DNA from: Candidatus Obscuribacterales bacterium
GTDB taxonomy: Bacteria; Cyanobacteriota; Vampirovibrionia; Obscuribacterales; Obscuribacteraceae
Length of the DNA stretch: 64,000 bases
Reading direction: 5' to 3'
Assembly: GCA_019745415.1 (NCBI GenBank)
Contig: JAIETF010000006.1
Location: forward strand, 1 to 64,000
Shown: one piece after another, positions 51,992-60,449 of the stretch
How positions within the stretch are numbered: position 1 is the first letter of the stretch
Layout of the letters: every line of letters begins with the position of its first letter
The notes under the pieces: model-generated
Database searches by the model: none
What the model was told of the DNA's origin: nothing
The model's input: the letters and a program-made list of their open reading frames with translations, nothing else
Made by a program: the position numbers and the translations under genes

Positions 51992-53017
51992 AAGTCCCTT
52001 ATCTCTGCTTATCGGACTAAAAATGTACTCGTTGCTCTTCCACTTATTGTCATTCTTTTGAGGAGCGGCAGCAGCGGCTCGCTCTTTCTCAGCACGGGCG
52101 TTGGCATGCTTCACCGAGGGTATGATCTTGGCGATAGGCAAAGCTTCTATCTTCTTCATCCCATCTTTTGTAAATCCACAGCCGTCCACGTTGAGAGAAT
52201 TCAATTTCTTGAGGGATCTTAGAGTGGGCAGAAAATCATCAGACAACTTTGTATTGCCGGCAAGATGTAAACTCTGCAAATTACTGAGCTTGCCTATGGG
52301 GGCGGCACTGGCTGCATTCAAATGAGCCCGCGAAATCGCCAGTACTTCCAGACTTTGCAAACCAGCCAAATAAGGCATGTTGCGCGGCGCTATCGTGTTG
52401 CCTTGCAGTCCTAAAATTCTTAGTTTCTTCAAACTGGCGAAATCTTTGAAAAAATCACCCTCAACCATATTGCCGAAAAGAAAGAGAACTTGCAAATCTT
52501 TCAATGACTGCAAAGGAATAATGCCCTTATCGGTAAGTTCAGACTGCTCCAAATCTAGACCGGTCAAGCCGGTGAAGCGAGCCAGACTAGCAACAGCCGG
52601 GTCAGAGCGACCTTCATCAGAATCTTGCAAGGAAGCATAACGAACCACCACAAAATCCAAACTATCGGGGGCTAGATTATTGAGACAAGCGGGATTGGCA
52701 AAGAAAAAGTGATTGGGGAAATAAACCACATAGCGACCCTCAGGCACATTGACCATGCCGCTGGCTTTGCAATTGCTTTCTAACTTAAGAGGCTGGCTGG
52801 GGTCTTTACGACACTTATAAAGAGCTACGCCACCGACCGATTGCAGCGGAAACTTGAGTACACGAGCCGGTCGAAAAGGCATTTTCACGGCAGCAATGTT
52901 CTCGGCTACATCTGAAGCCATAGCCGGTCCCAGGCTAAGCAACAGCAAGCCAGCCGAAAGAATCAAAAGAGTCAAAAGGCGGCTAGGGGTTTCCATTAAG
53001 TTGATCACAACCTTCAT
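51989..53017 (-). CDS. Exported leucine-rich-repeat protein
   Basis: A 342-residue protein with an N-terminal signal (about 13-33, LLTLLILSAGLLLLSLGPAMA). A small domain (about 35-130) precedes seven or so LRR units (about 135-300), for example LTGLDLEQSELTDKGIIPLQ, LKKLRILGLQGNTI, LQSLEVLAISRAHL and LNSLNVDGCGFTKDGMKKI. They match the 22-23-residue DNA-invertase-type/ribonuclease-inhibitor-like bacterial LRRs that form a curved binding surface. The tail is Ala/Lys-rich. I start at ATG 53017; another at 52996 is possible. Probably a binding protein, ligand unknown. Confidence 0.85.
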   Translation of the reverse strand: MKVVINLMETPSRLLTLLILSAGLLLLSLGPAMASDVAENIAAVKMPFRPARVLKFPLQSVGGVALYKCRKDPSQPLKLESNCKASGMVNVPEGRYVVYFPNHFFFANPACLNNLAPDSLDFVVVRYASLQDSDEGRSDPAVASLARFTGLTGLDLEQSELTDKGIIPLQSLKDLQVLFLFGNMVEGDFFKDFASLKKLRILGLQGNTIAPRNMPYLAGLQSLEVLAISRAHLNAASAAPIGKLSNLQSLHLAGNTKLSDDFLPTLRSLKKLNSLNVDGCGFTKDGMKKIEALPIAKIIPSVKHANARAEKERAAAAAPQKNDNKWKSNEYIFSPISRDKGL

Positions 53018-53104
53018 TGAGTCAATTATATATTTAGTACAAGCAAGCGACAACGGCAAATTAGTTCGTCTATAATCCTAAGCTGCCTCGGCGCCTGAGC
53101 AAAA

Positions 53105-55711
53105 ATGAAGGAAAATAAAGACAACTCGGCAGTCTGCAACCGGTCAATAATGGCAGTCGCCATCACCTGGTTTGCTCTGGCTTTTGCTATTCGCGGCGCT
53201 TTTGTCTTCAACTGGCTTGATCTCTTTGGGCTGCACCCAGACCTAAGCCTGGTGGGCGATGCTTACGAGTATAAAGAACTGGCAGAGAATCTATATCAAC
53301 TGGTCCTACTAGCCCTTAATGGCCATTCTCCTATCGCCACCTCCAAGACACTGGTGACTGGCTTGCTAATGGCCGGTCCGGTCTTTCCTCTTTATCTCGC
53401 TTTCGGTCTAGCCATCGGTCATTGGTTGCAGACCTTGCAACAATTTCTGCCCATTCAGACTGCCCCTTTGCTGATGCAAATCTTGGTATCTTCAGCCACC
53501 GTAGCTTTGCTCGGCGCATGCAGCGACAAGCTCTACAAGGGCACAGGCAAGATAGCGGCACTGCTAGCCGCTCTGTATCCGGGCTTTATCATAAACTGCC
53601 ACAGGCTCACAACTGAAACACTGGCTATTTTTCTTGTCACCCTCGCCGTATTTGCATTTTTAAGAGTAAGTAAAGAGCAGAAAAGAAGCCTGCCGAGCCT
53701 GATACTGCTAGCAGTATCACTAACTTTAGTGCAGTTGCTGCGCTCCGCCTTGCTACCGCTTTCTTTACTTTTGGGGTTGGCCACCCTGACTATTCTATTA
53801 TTTGAGAAAGAAAAGAAAAATGCCTCTATATTTCTCATAGCGGCATCGCTTTCGGTAAGCCCCTGGCTGCTCTTCGAAACCGCCGTCAAAGCCCCGCTTT
53901 CCCTTTGCCCGGACCGAGCCGGCAATCTCAATGTAGCAGTGGGCAATGATACCGAAAGTGATGGCTGGACCCGAGCCCCGTATCCAATCTATGCCGGTTT
54001 GGTCAATGAAAAACCATTGTCTATATTAAAGCTGAGCATCAAGACAAGCACTCGCAAATGGCTCGAACTGACACTGGGAAAACTACCTCGGCTAATCAAG
54101 GCGCCATGGAACGACTTTCGCACCGCCATTGGTGCTTTTAACTATGCCAATCAGACACTTTATCATCAATTGATTTTGTCTCTGGCTGCAATCGGCATTT
54201 TCCTCGCGGCCGCATCCGCCGACAAAGCCGAACGCCGACAATTGATCCTACCATTAGGAATAATCGCCCTGCACTTTGTCTATATTCCCTTTGTGGCCAT
54301 GCCTCGTTATTTCGTCACGGCCATGCCGCTGCTTATCATGCTGGCGGCAAGAGCTATTGCCGCCCTTTGCCGCAGCGAAAATAAGTCTCTGGTAATGCCA
54401 TTGGCATTGGCAACTCTGCTTTCGCTACTTTCACTGAGGCTGCATGCCGGCTGGCTTAATACTTTAATGGCGGCAAGCGGCGCCATCATCTCTCTTATAG
54501 CCATACGCCCGAGAGAAGGAAAATCTCTTCAATACTGGCTAGTCGGCATACCGGTGTTCTTGACGACAATGATTAACGGTCTACCTTTGGCGGCCAATGG
54601 ACGCATCTACGACAGCTATTCTCTCAATAAAGATTATGCCATATCGCTGCAAAATCTTGCCCAAGCTAGTCAAGCCAGCTTGCAAGATAAAGATCTCTAT
54701 TTGCTAATCGCGCCAGGATCTTATCAAAATCTTTTCAACAAATTCAAAATCAAATATAACGGAGAACTGCTCTCTGCACCGGCTATAAGCACGATAGCTT
54801 TACTTGATGATCAAAAAACTCTTGCCCCCATCGGCAATGATCATTTAATCATGCCCTACCAATACATATTTTCAAGTCTTTGCACAGCCGCTGACTTAAA
54901 CCTCATCGAAGCCAATCAATACTTCCTAATCAAACTTCCTTGTCGAAACAAAAGTGAAATCGAAAGCTTGGTCTTATCGCCAACTGGCAGTGAAGGGCTA
55001 GAGCTGCCCGCAGCAAGAGCTTCTAAAGATAGACTGCAAATGTTCGATCCTCGATACTACTCTTGGGACAAAATGTTCTATGGTGTTGAAAACAGTCTCG
55101 GCTTTTCTGACTGCCGGCTAGAATACAGCCACAAACTAGAGAAAGCCAGTGGTACAGTCATCGAGAAACAACCAATGGCGAGAATAGTGGCACTACCGAC
55201 AGTATCACACCCGACAAAATCAATTAATCTAAAAGACTCGATAAATCTAGAAGTTCCAGCCGACAACCCAGAAAGCCTCTCGTTCACCTTAGACAAAGCA
55301 GCACAAGAGCCAATAGTTGGTCAATCTATCTTACGAATCAAAGGTGAAATTGCTGCAAGCCCGACCAAGACTAACAACTTTACCTTAGAACCTGGTATAG
55401 ACGTCACTCTCACATATAATTGCAGCGGCGAAATACGCACTTTGGGAGTGCCTCTCTATCCCCACAGAGTGAAAGAACTAGAGAAACACTCCTGCCTACT
55501 CGATTTTGCCGTACCGATTCTGCTTAAAGATGATGCTTCCAAAGGCAGACCCAGCCTAGAGAAAATCGCGATTTCACTTAAGGCCCATGAACCTCTAATG
55601 AAAGACATATCGAAAGCCAGATCAAAAGAGAAAGTACACTTCAAGAACATTTCAATTAGTCTGGAAAACTATTGCCCACCGGCACTGGCAAACGGTATTG
55701 CGGTCTACTAA
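53105..55711 (+). CDS. GT39-like GT-C membrane glycosyltransferase
   Basis: An 868-residue protein. The N-terminal 480 residues hold 10 or more helices with the GT-C layout: a first helix (AVAITWFALAFAIRGAFVF), a loop with an acidic pair (LVGDAYEYKELAENL), and later ALYPGFIINCHRLTTETLAI and FVYIPFVAMPRYFVTAMPLL, which echo ArnT/PMT-type glycosyltransferases. The C-terminal 350 residues are a soluble, beta-rich domain of unknown kind. Substrates cannot be read. It is divergent from the LRR gene with an 87-bp gap. Domain order (GT-C core plus long C-terminal domain) parallels the tandem pair at 24557-29042, although I see no close sequence match. Confidence 0.75.
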   Translation: MKENKDNSAVCNRSIMAVAITWFALAFAIRGAFVFNWLDLFGLHPDLSLVGDAYEYKELAENLYQLVLLALNGHSPIATSKTLVTGLLMAGPVFPLYLAFGLAIGHWLQTLQQFLPIQTAPLLMQILVSSATVALLGACSDKLYKGTGKIAALLAALYPGFIINCHRLTTETLAIFLVTLAVFAFLRVSKEQKRSLPSLILLAVSLTLVQLLRSALLPLSLLLGLATLTILLFEKEKKNASIFLIAASLSVSPWLLFETAVKAPLSLCPDRAGNLNVAVGNDTESDGWTRAPYPIYAGLVNEKPLSILKLSIKTSTRKWLELTLGKLPRLIKAPWNDFRTAIGAFNYANQTLYHQLILSLAAIGIFLAAASADKAERRQLILPLGIIALHFVYIPFVAMPRYFVTAMPLLIMLAARAIAALCRSENKSLVMPLALATLLSLLSLRLHAGWLNTLMAASGAIISLIAIRPREGKSLQYWLVGIPVFLTTMINGLPLAANGRIYDSYSLNKDYAISLQNLAQASQASLQDKDLYLLIAPGSYQNLFNKFKIKYNGELLSAPAISTIALLDDQKTLAPIGNDHLIMPYQYIFSSLCTAADLNLIEANQYFLIKLPCRNKSEIESLVLSPTGSEGLELPAARASKDRLQMFDPRYYSWDKMFYGVENSLGFSDCRLEYSHKLEKASGTVIEKQPMARIVALPTVSHPTKSINLKDSINLEVPADNPESLSFTLDKAAQEPIVGQSILRIKGEIAASPTKTNNFTLEPGIDVTLTYNCSGEIRTLGVPLYPHRVKELEKHSCLLDFAVPILLKDDASKGRPSLEKIAISLKAHEPLMKDISKARSKEKVHFKNISISLENYCPPALANGIAVY

Positions 55712-55838
55712 TTTTTCTTTGCAGTCACAATAATGCCAAAATCGCTCGGCATAATGCGTTATGCCACCAAACGACGGCAACCTTAAAACCTAAGCTTACC
55801 AAAAGCCTCCTGCCCCACCCCTTTTCAGGAGTACTCTC

Positions 55839-57143
55839 ATGCGCCAAAATTCCTGCGCAGAAGCGCATTTCGACTCGCCTATAAAGCCAAGTGAAGCCCA
55901 AGAAAGTAACTTATCCACAAGCTGTATTCAAAACTGGCAAGATAGCACATGCCGCAGCGACAGCAGAGCCGGCAGTGCAGAGCTGGTGCAATGCGGTGTT
56001 CTTCCTGACTGCGTCATCGATTTCGGTGACTCAGACTGCGGAAGCAACGGGCAAGGAGTAAACGACGACAGCTGCACAGCAACTGCCCAAGATGAAGTCG
56101 ATTGCACTGTCTTGCCGCCTCAACAAGCAGGCGATGCAAACTATTGCCCTCCTGTTGATTCATGCCCTCCTATTGATTCATGTCCTCCTGTTGATTCATG
56201 TCCTCCTGTTGATTCATGTCCTCCTGTTGATTCATGTCCTCCTGTTGATTCATGTCCTCCTGGAGGTGACTGCACTACTTGGCCGCCGGCGCCGCCCGAA
56301 ACTACACCGGAGCCAATCCCCGTAGCACCTCCTTCCGACACCCCTATAATCAGACCGGAAGAGCCGCCAGTCACTGACACCATCGGTGACAATATCGACT
56401 TTCAGCCGCGCCCTGGTTTAGAAGGAGGGCGAGCCAGAGTGGAGATCGGCAGAGGCTCACGCCCCGAATCATTACCGGAAGGACTGAGAGAGTATGCGAA
56501 GTATGAGGGCGGCATGTTGGTAATCGATGCCAAAGGCAATGAAATTCCACCGCTCAATATAACCAGCGACAACGTGGTGATTCGCAATGCCCGAATCAAG
56601 GGCGATCAAGGACCAGCAGTATCTATAAATGGAGCCAACAACGTTACCATCGAAAACTCTGAGATAACCGGTGGCAGTCGCGGCATTCTCGCAGATAGAT
56701 CAAGCAACATAACCGTCAAAGGTAACTGGTTGCACGACTTTGACTGGAGAGAGAAATTCGACACCACCGCCGTTGAATTCGATCATGTAAACGGCGGCAG
56801 AATCGAAGGCAATCGCATCAATGGACTCTTCAAAAGCGACTCAGTCAGTATGTACGAGAGCCAGAATCTAGTTTGCACCGGCAATAACATAGATATCACC
56901 ATAGACGAATGGTCTTCGGCACCTTTGATGGTAGAAGGAAACTCCGCCTACAATATCGAAGTTTCAAACAATGTCATCAACTATCCAGTGGGCAATAATG
57001 TACCGCCTGGTCTACTGGGCGGCAGAAATCACCGCGCCAACAACAATATCGTCAATGGCGATCGCTCGGTCGGAGCCTGGCAGATGTACGCTTACAACGA
57101 CGTCTGGCAGGACATCTATTTCAACGGCATCAAACTAGCCTAA
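55839..57143 (+). CDS. Cys-Pro repeat plus parallel beta-helix protein
   Basis: A 434-residue protein of unusual design. Residues 1-100 are Cys-rich and acidic. A tandem hexapeptide, CPPVDS, is present as six copies (about residues 103-138), then a degenerate CPPGGD. A Pro-rich linker (about 145-175) follows, then a right-handed parallel beta-helix (about 230-430), as in pectate-lyase-like surface proteins, with NVVIRNARIKGD, NNVTIENSEITGG, NITVKGNWLHDF and GRIEGNRINGLF. No classical signal peptide is visible, so export would need another route. The beta-helix could bind or cleave polysaccharide. The family is not one I recognise. Confidence 0.75.
   Translation: MRQNSCAEAHFDSPIKPSEAQESNLSTSCIQNWQDSTCRSDSRAGSAELVQCGVLPDCVIDFGDSDCGSNGQGVNDDSCTATAQDEVDCTVLPPQQAGDANYCPPVDSCPPIDSCPPVDSCPPVDSCPPVDSCPPVDSCPPGGDCTTWPPAPPETTPEPIPVAPPSDTPIIRPEEPPVTDTIGDNIDFQPRPGLEGGRARVEIGRGSRPESLPEGLREYAKYEGGMLVIDAKGNEIPPLNITSDNVVIRNARIKGDQGPAVSINGANNVTIENSEITGGSRGILADRSSNITVKGNWLHDFDWREKFDTTAVEFDHVNGGRIEGNRINGLFKSDSVSMYESQNLVCTGNNIDITIDEWSSAPLMVEGNSAYNIEVSNNVINYPVGNNVPPGLLGGRNHRANNNIVNGDRSVGAWQMYAYNDVWQDIYFNGIKLA
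56145..56270. repeat. 18-bp tandem coding repeat (CPPVDS)
   Basis: Seven consecutive 18-bp units occur in the beta-helix gene: six tgycctcctgttgattca-like copies (one with att for gtt), and a final degenerate tgtcctcctggaggtgac. The central copies are identical at DNA level, showing recent expansion. In-frame repeats of this length change the protein by whole CPPVDS units. Confidence 0.9.
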
Positions 57144-57165
57144 AAAGAAATAGATGGGAAGAAAG

Positions 57166-57200
57166 AAGGAGAGCCTCAGATAAAGAGGCTCTCCTTCTTT
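57166..57200 (+). terminator. Strong terminator after the beta-helix gene
   Basis: Perfect 12-bp arms (aaggagagcctc and gaggctctcctt) enclose a 7-base loop and are followed by cttt. It lies about 22 bp after the stop. Confidence 0.8.
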
Positions 57201-57318
57201 ACCAAAGGCAAAAGAGCCAGTGTCGTTAAATCTAAAGGCACCAATGAGAAAGAGGTGATAGACAAGGCGTCATGCCTTAAAATATAGCTCTGTTGGAAAC
57301 AGCAAAAGTGGGGATGAC

Positions 57319-58308
57319 TTGAGCCAACCAGAAGATAAAACGATAAAGCAAAAACTACCCTCTATGCAAGAGAGCCTGAAAGGCTTTGGCGGTAAGCCTC
57401 AAAATGTGCTTCTGGCTGGTCGCTATCTCTTACAAGAGGAGGTCGGCTCAGGCGGTATGGGCAGAGTCTTCAAAGCCTATGACCAGAAACAAGACACAAC
57501 CTGTGCTGTAAAAGTAATGCACAATCATCTCAAGGAAGACAAAATCTCTCGCAAACGATTTGAGAGAGAAGCAGAACTTGCCATTTCTCTCAGCCACAAC
57601 AATATTGTGGCGGTAAGCGATTTTGGACTGACTGATTCGAACGAACCGTACATAGTCATGGAGTATCTCGTCGGCGAGAGCTTGGCAGAAATAATTCAAA
57701 GACAGGGTTTTCTGCCGGTAGAGCAGTTTAGTAGCATATTTCTAGAAGTCTGCCGGGGGCTAAGCTATGCCCACACAGCTAATGTGGTGCACCGAGATAT
57801 GAAGCCTAGCAATATCATGCAAACAAATTCCGGGCAGATCAAGATAGTTGATTTTGGCATAGCCAAAGCCTGCGCGCGCACCGGAGAGATCTGCCCCACG
57901 AGCGCCTCAGCCCTTAAAAATCTTTTGACGGTTAAGGAAATCGATAAAGAGACTGAATATTTACTGCAGGAACTCACCCAACCAGGGGAAATTTTTGGCA
58001 GCCCCCTCTATATGAGCCCTGAGCAGTGTTATGGCGAAGAAGCTGACTGCCGATCAGAAGTTTATGCCTTAGGATGCATGATGTATGAAGCACTAACTGG
58101 TCAGGCACCGCTGCGTGGGCGAAATGCCATGGAAACAATGCTAAAGAGAGTACATGACCAACCACCTAGCTTAAGTGAGGGAAAAGGTGAGCGGCAATTC
58201 CCTCAAGCTCTAGAGAATCTAATTTCGCGCTGCCTGGAAAGGGATCCGGATAAACGTTTTCAAACAGCCCGGGCACTTTATGAGACTCTAGAACAGATAC
58301 AGCCCTAA
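57319..58308 (+). CDS. Soluble Ser/Thr protein kinase with extended activation segment
   Basis: A 329-residue kinase, a single domain with no TM helix or extra module. Landmarks: glycine loop GSGGMGRVF (43-51), K65, HRDMKPSN with D160, VDFGIAK with D178, and GSPLYMSPEQC (227-237). The stretch between DFG and SPE is about 50 residues, against roughly 25 in the other kinases here; the insertion has a Cys-containing part (CARTGEICPTS) and a helical part (KEIDKETEYLLQEL). The start is TTG, with ggggat 6-8 bp upstream. It converges on the TPR gene at 58461. It should act in the cytosol; the substrate is unknown. Confidence 0.92.
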   Translation: MSQPEDKTIKQKLPSMQESLKGFGGKPQNVLLAGRYLLQEEVGSGGMGRVFKAYDQKQDTTCAVKVMHNHLKEDKISRKRFEREAELAISLSHNNIVAVSDFGLTDSNEPYIVMEYLVGESLAEIIQRQGFLPVEQFSSIFLEVCRGLSYAHTANVVHRDMKPSNIMQTNSGQIKIVDFGIAKACARTGEICPTSASALKNLLTVKEIDKETEYLLQELTQPGEIFGSPLYMSPEQCYGEEADCRSEVYALGCMMYEALTGQAPLRGRNAMETMLKRVHDQPPSLSEGKGERQFPQALENLISRCLERDPDKRFQTARALYETLEQIQP

Positions 58309-58460
58309 CAAGTTATCTCAAACTATAACGATTGGCGATTCCCGAACCATGTTCGCTGCAGAATCTTTGAGAATTAGGTCCTCTTCGAGCTCAGCAAAAG
58401 ATCTTGAGTTACTAATATAGTAAGACATCATTTACTGCAAGCGCCATAATCAAGTTTGCG

Positions 58461-60170
58461 CTAACGATAACGACACCGAACCACCCCTAAACCTTTATGA
58501 TTCTTTCTATACATAACCACGGCTCGCTCATCACCCAAAATCCTCGCTAGTCTAAGATACTTCGCTGCAGCATCTGCCTTCTTCTCTTTCAGTGACAGCT
58601 GATAAAGCATAAAAGCCTGATCTCCTTCAATCTGAGAATGCCGCAAAAGCGTTTCTAGACCCTTCTTCGCCAAAGCACTATCACCACAACCAAAGGCAAC
58701 CTTCACCAAAGTAGCAGCAGAAAAGGACTCATCCGGGGCCAGGGCAAAAGAACGGAGCGCTAGCTTGAGAGCAGAGACTTTATCGCCTGCTCTAAGAGCT
58801 CTTCTTGCTTGTTCGGAAAGATGAGCGGGATCCGGAAACGGATCGCGCAATTCAGCCCGGAACATTGAGCTATTCCAGCGGAGTTTAGGATTAGTGAAAA
58901 GATTCCGTAGACTTTCCTCATGTAATTGCGTTGCAGCCATATCCTCCTCATTGCTCTTATCTGCAAGAGTGTATGGCTCATCAACATATTCAGCGAGACG
59001 CTCCACCGTCTCGTCATAGCAAAAATCAGACAACTTACGACTCGCAAAGAGTAAACCGAGATCTTTCGCCTTTGGCTTAGGCAGCTCAGCCAAAAGATAA
59101 AATAGCAAATGTTCATATTCTGACTTTGATTGATTGCCCTCAAAGATCTGTTTTATCTTTGGCATGATTATCTTGACCAAAGCGTCATAATCAGACTGCC
59201 GCCCATCCAACCTAAGATTCATGAGTAAAGTTGCTGCCACACTCATGTCTACAGAGTTCTTAAAATATCGATCAGTCGCCACAAGGTCATTCATAAGCCG
59301 CAGGGATTCAGCCTTGAACTTAGCACTACCTTTGGTATCACCTTTGTCGGCTAGCAAATTAGCATAATAAATCAAGTCTGAGTAAAACCGTTGTTTGTCA
59401 GGCAAAGCCACCAGTGCCTCATAGAGCTTCGCAGCTTTCTCATATTCCATACGCTTTAGGTAAAACCCAGCCAGATTATGCTGTCTTTCGTGGAATGAAA
59501 CCTCATCGGCATCTTTCTTTGCGGAAGCTAACTCAAGGCACAGCGAGGCACCTTCGCCGTCAAACACAGCTAGATACTGATCGCATAGCTCTAGGTAAGT
59601 GGCTAGGTCAATTTGGTCACCTTTGTATTCGGTCAGAATCTTGTCGAAGTCTCTCTTGGCTTCAACTTTCCTTTCGAGCCAACGGAGTGCTTTGCCCCTT
59701 AGAAGTATGCGACGCACATTGAGTCCGGATAAAGCTATAGCTTTCTCGACATCCTTCATAGCGTTCTTGGGATCTCTCGGACAAACTTCATCCCCAAGCC
59801 AAGCCTGCGCGCGCCCTTCATACCATTCAGCTTTATCCGGCTGCAGCTCAATTAAATGGCCATAATCATAAGCAGCGCTATCGTAAATTTGCACGTCCAA
59901 ATTAGCTTTCGCTCTAACGCTTAGAGCCTTGATATCATCCGGTTTGACCGAGAGAGCCGCACTTGCCTGTTCCCTGGCCTCATAAGGATCTATGAAAGGC
60001 TGCCTGGGCAGCCCCAACTTCTCGAACAGATCACGCATTACCCAACAGTAATAGTTCCTCCTGAGATTGAAATCAACAATAATCCCAACAGAAACTACCA
60101 TTGACATCAGGACAATTATCGCTATGGAAATTAGGGCAAGTGATTTTTTTCGCACGGCGCACCGCTTCAA
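58461..60170 (-). CDS. Membrane-anchored TPR/Sel1-like repeat protein
   Basis: A 569-residue protein with an N-terminal TM anchor (about 10-32, LALISIAIIVLMSMVVSVGI) and a long helical, TPR-like region on the outside: for example AREQASAALSVKPDDIKALSVRAK, YDYGHLIELQPDKAEWYEGRAQAW and the following pairs. The last 100 residues include ARRALRAGDKVSALKLALRSF and LETLLRHSQIEGDQAF. A paralogue of this C-terminal part is partly encoded at 63755-64000. TPRs bind partner proteins. Three short 12-bp repeats lie upstream. It converges on the kinase at 57319. Confidence 0.8.
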   Translation of the reverse strand: MKRCAVRKKSLALISIAIIVLMSMVVSVGIIVDFNLRRNYYCWVMRDLFEKLGLPRQPFIDPYEAREQASAALSVKPDDIKALSVRAKANLDVQIYDSAAYDYGHLIELQPDKAEWYEGRAQAWLGDEVCPRDPKNAMKDVEKAIALSGLNVRRILLRGKALRWLERKVEAKRDFDKILTEYKGDQIDLATYLELCDQYLAVFDGEGASLCLELASAKKDADEVSFHERQHNLAGFYLKRMEYEKAAKLYEALVALPDKQRFYSDLIYYANLLADKGDTKGSAKFKAESLRLMNDLVATDRYFKNSVDMSVAATLLMNLRLDGRQSDYDALVKIIMPKIKQIFEGNQSKSEYEHLLFYLLAELPKPKAKDLGLLFASRKLSDFCYDETVERLAEYVDEPYTLADKSNEEDMAATQLHEESLRNLFTNPKLRWNSSMFRAELRDPFPDPAHLSEQARRALRAGDKVSALKLALRSFALAPDESFSAATLVKVAFGCGDSALAKKGLETLLRHSQIEGDQAFMLYQLSLKEKKADAAAKYLRLARILGDERAVVMYRKNHKGLGVVRCRYR

Positions 60171-60204
60171 ATTGTCTTTGTATCATTGTATATTAAAGCC
60201 GAAA

Positions 60205-60240
60205 TCGGACCCTACTTCGGACCTTACTTCGGACCTTACT
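60205..60240. repeat. 12-bp tandem repeat upstream of the TPR gene
   Basis: Three copies of tcggaccytact lie 35-70 bp upstream of the start of the leftward TPR gene at 60170, within the divergent spacer to the kinase gene at 60450. Being upstream, it may affect promoter activity. Confidence 0.7.
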
Positions 60241-60449
60241 AAGGAATAGCCGGTTTTGACTGCAGACCTATCAATGAAATAGTCCTTGGGCATAGCTGAG
60301 AGTTTGAAGCACTATCTACAGATTCGTCCTCTCGCAGCACAGATTAGATTCAGTCGCTTTATTTGACTGCTAGCCAGAATTCCTTAGAGTCTAAGCAAGT
60401 GAAAAAATTGGACTAAATTCAATTTTCAAACTCAAGTTGATTCAAGACA

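Noticed and set aside
56145-56270. CRISPR-like array in the beta-helix gene
   Set aside because: The 18-bp units are contiguous, in frame and coding.
60181-60260. Short rightward frame over the 12-bp repeats (60067-60249)
   Set aside because: It overlaps the start of the TPR gene on the other strand, and its only regular part is the repeat itself.
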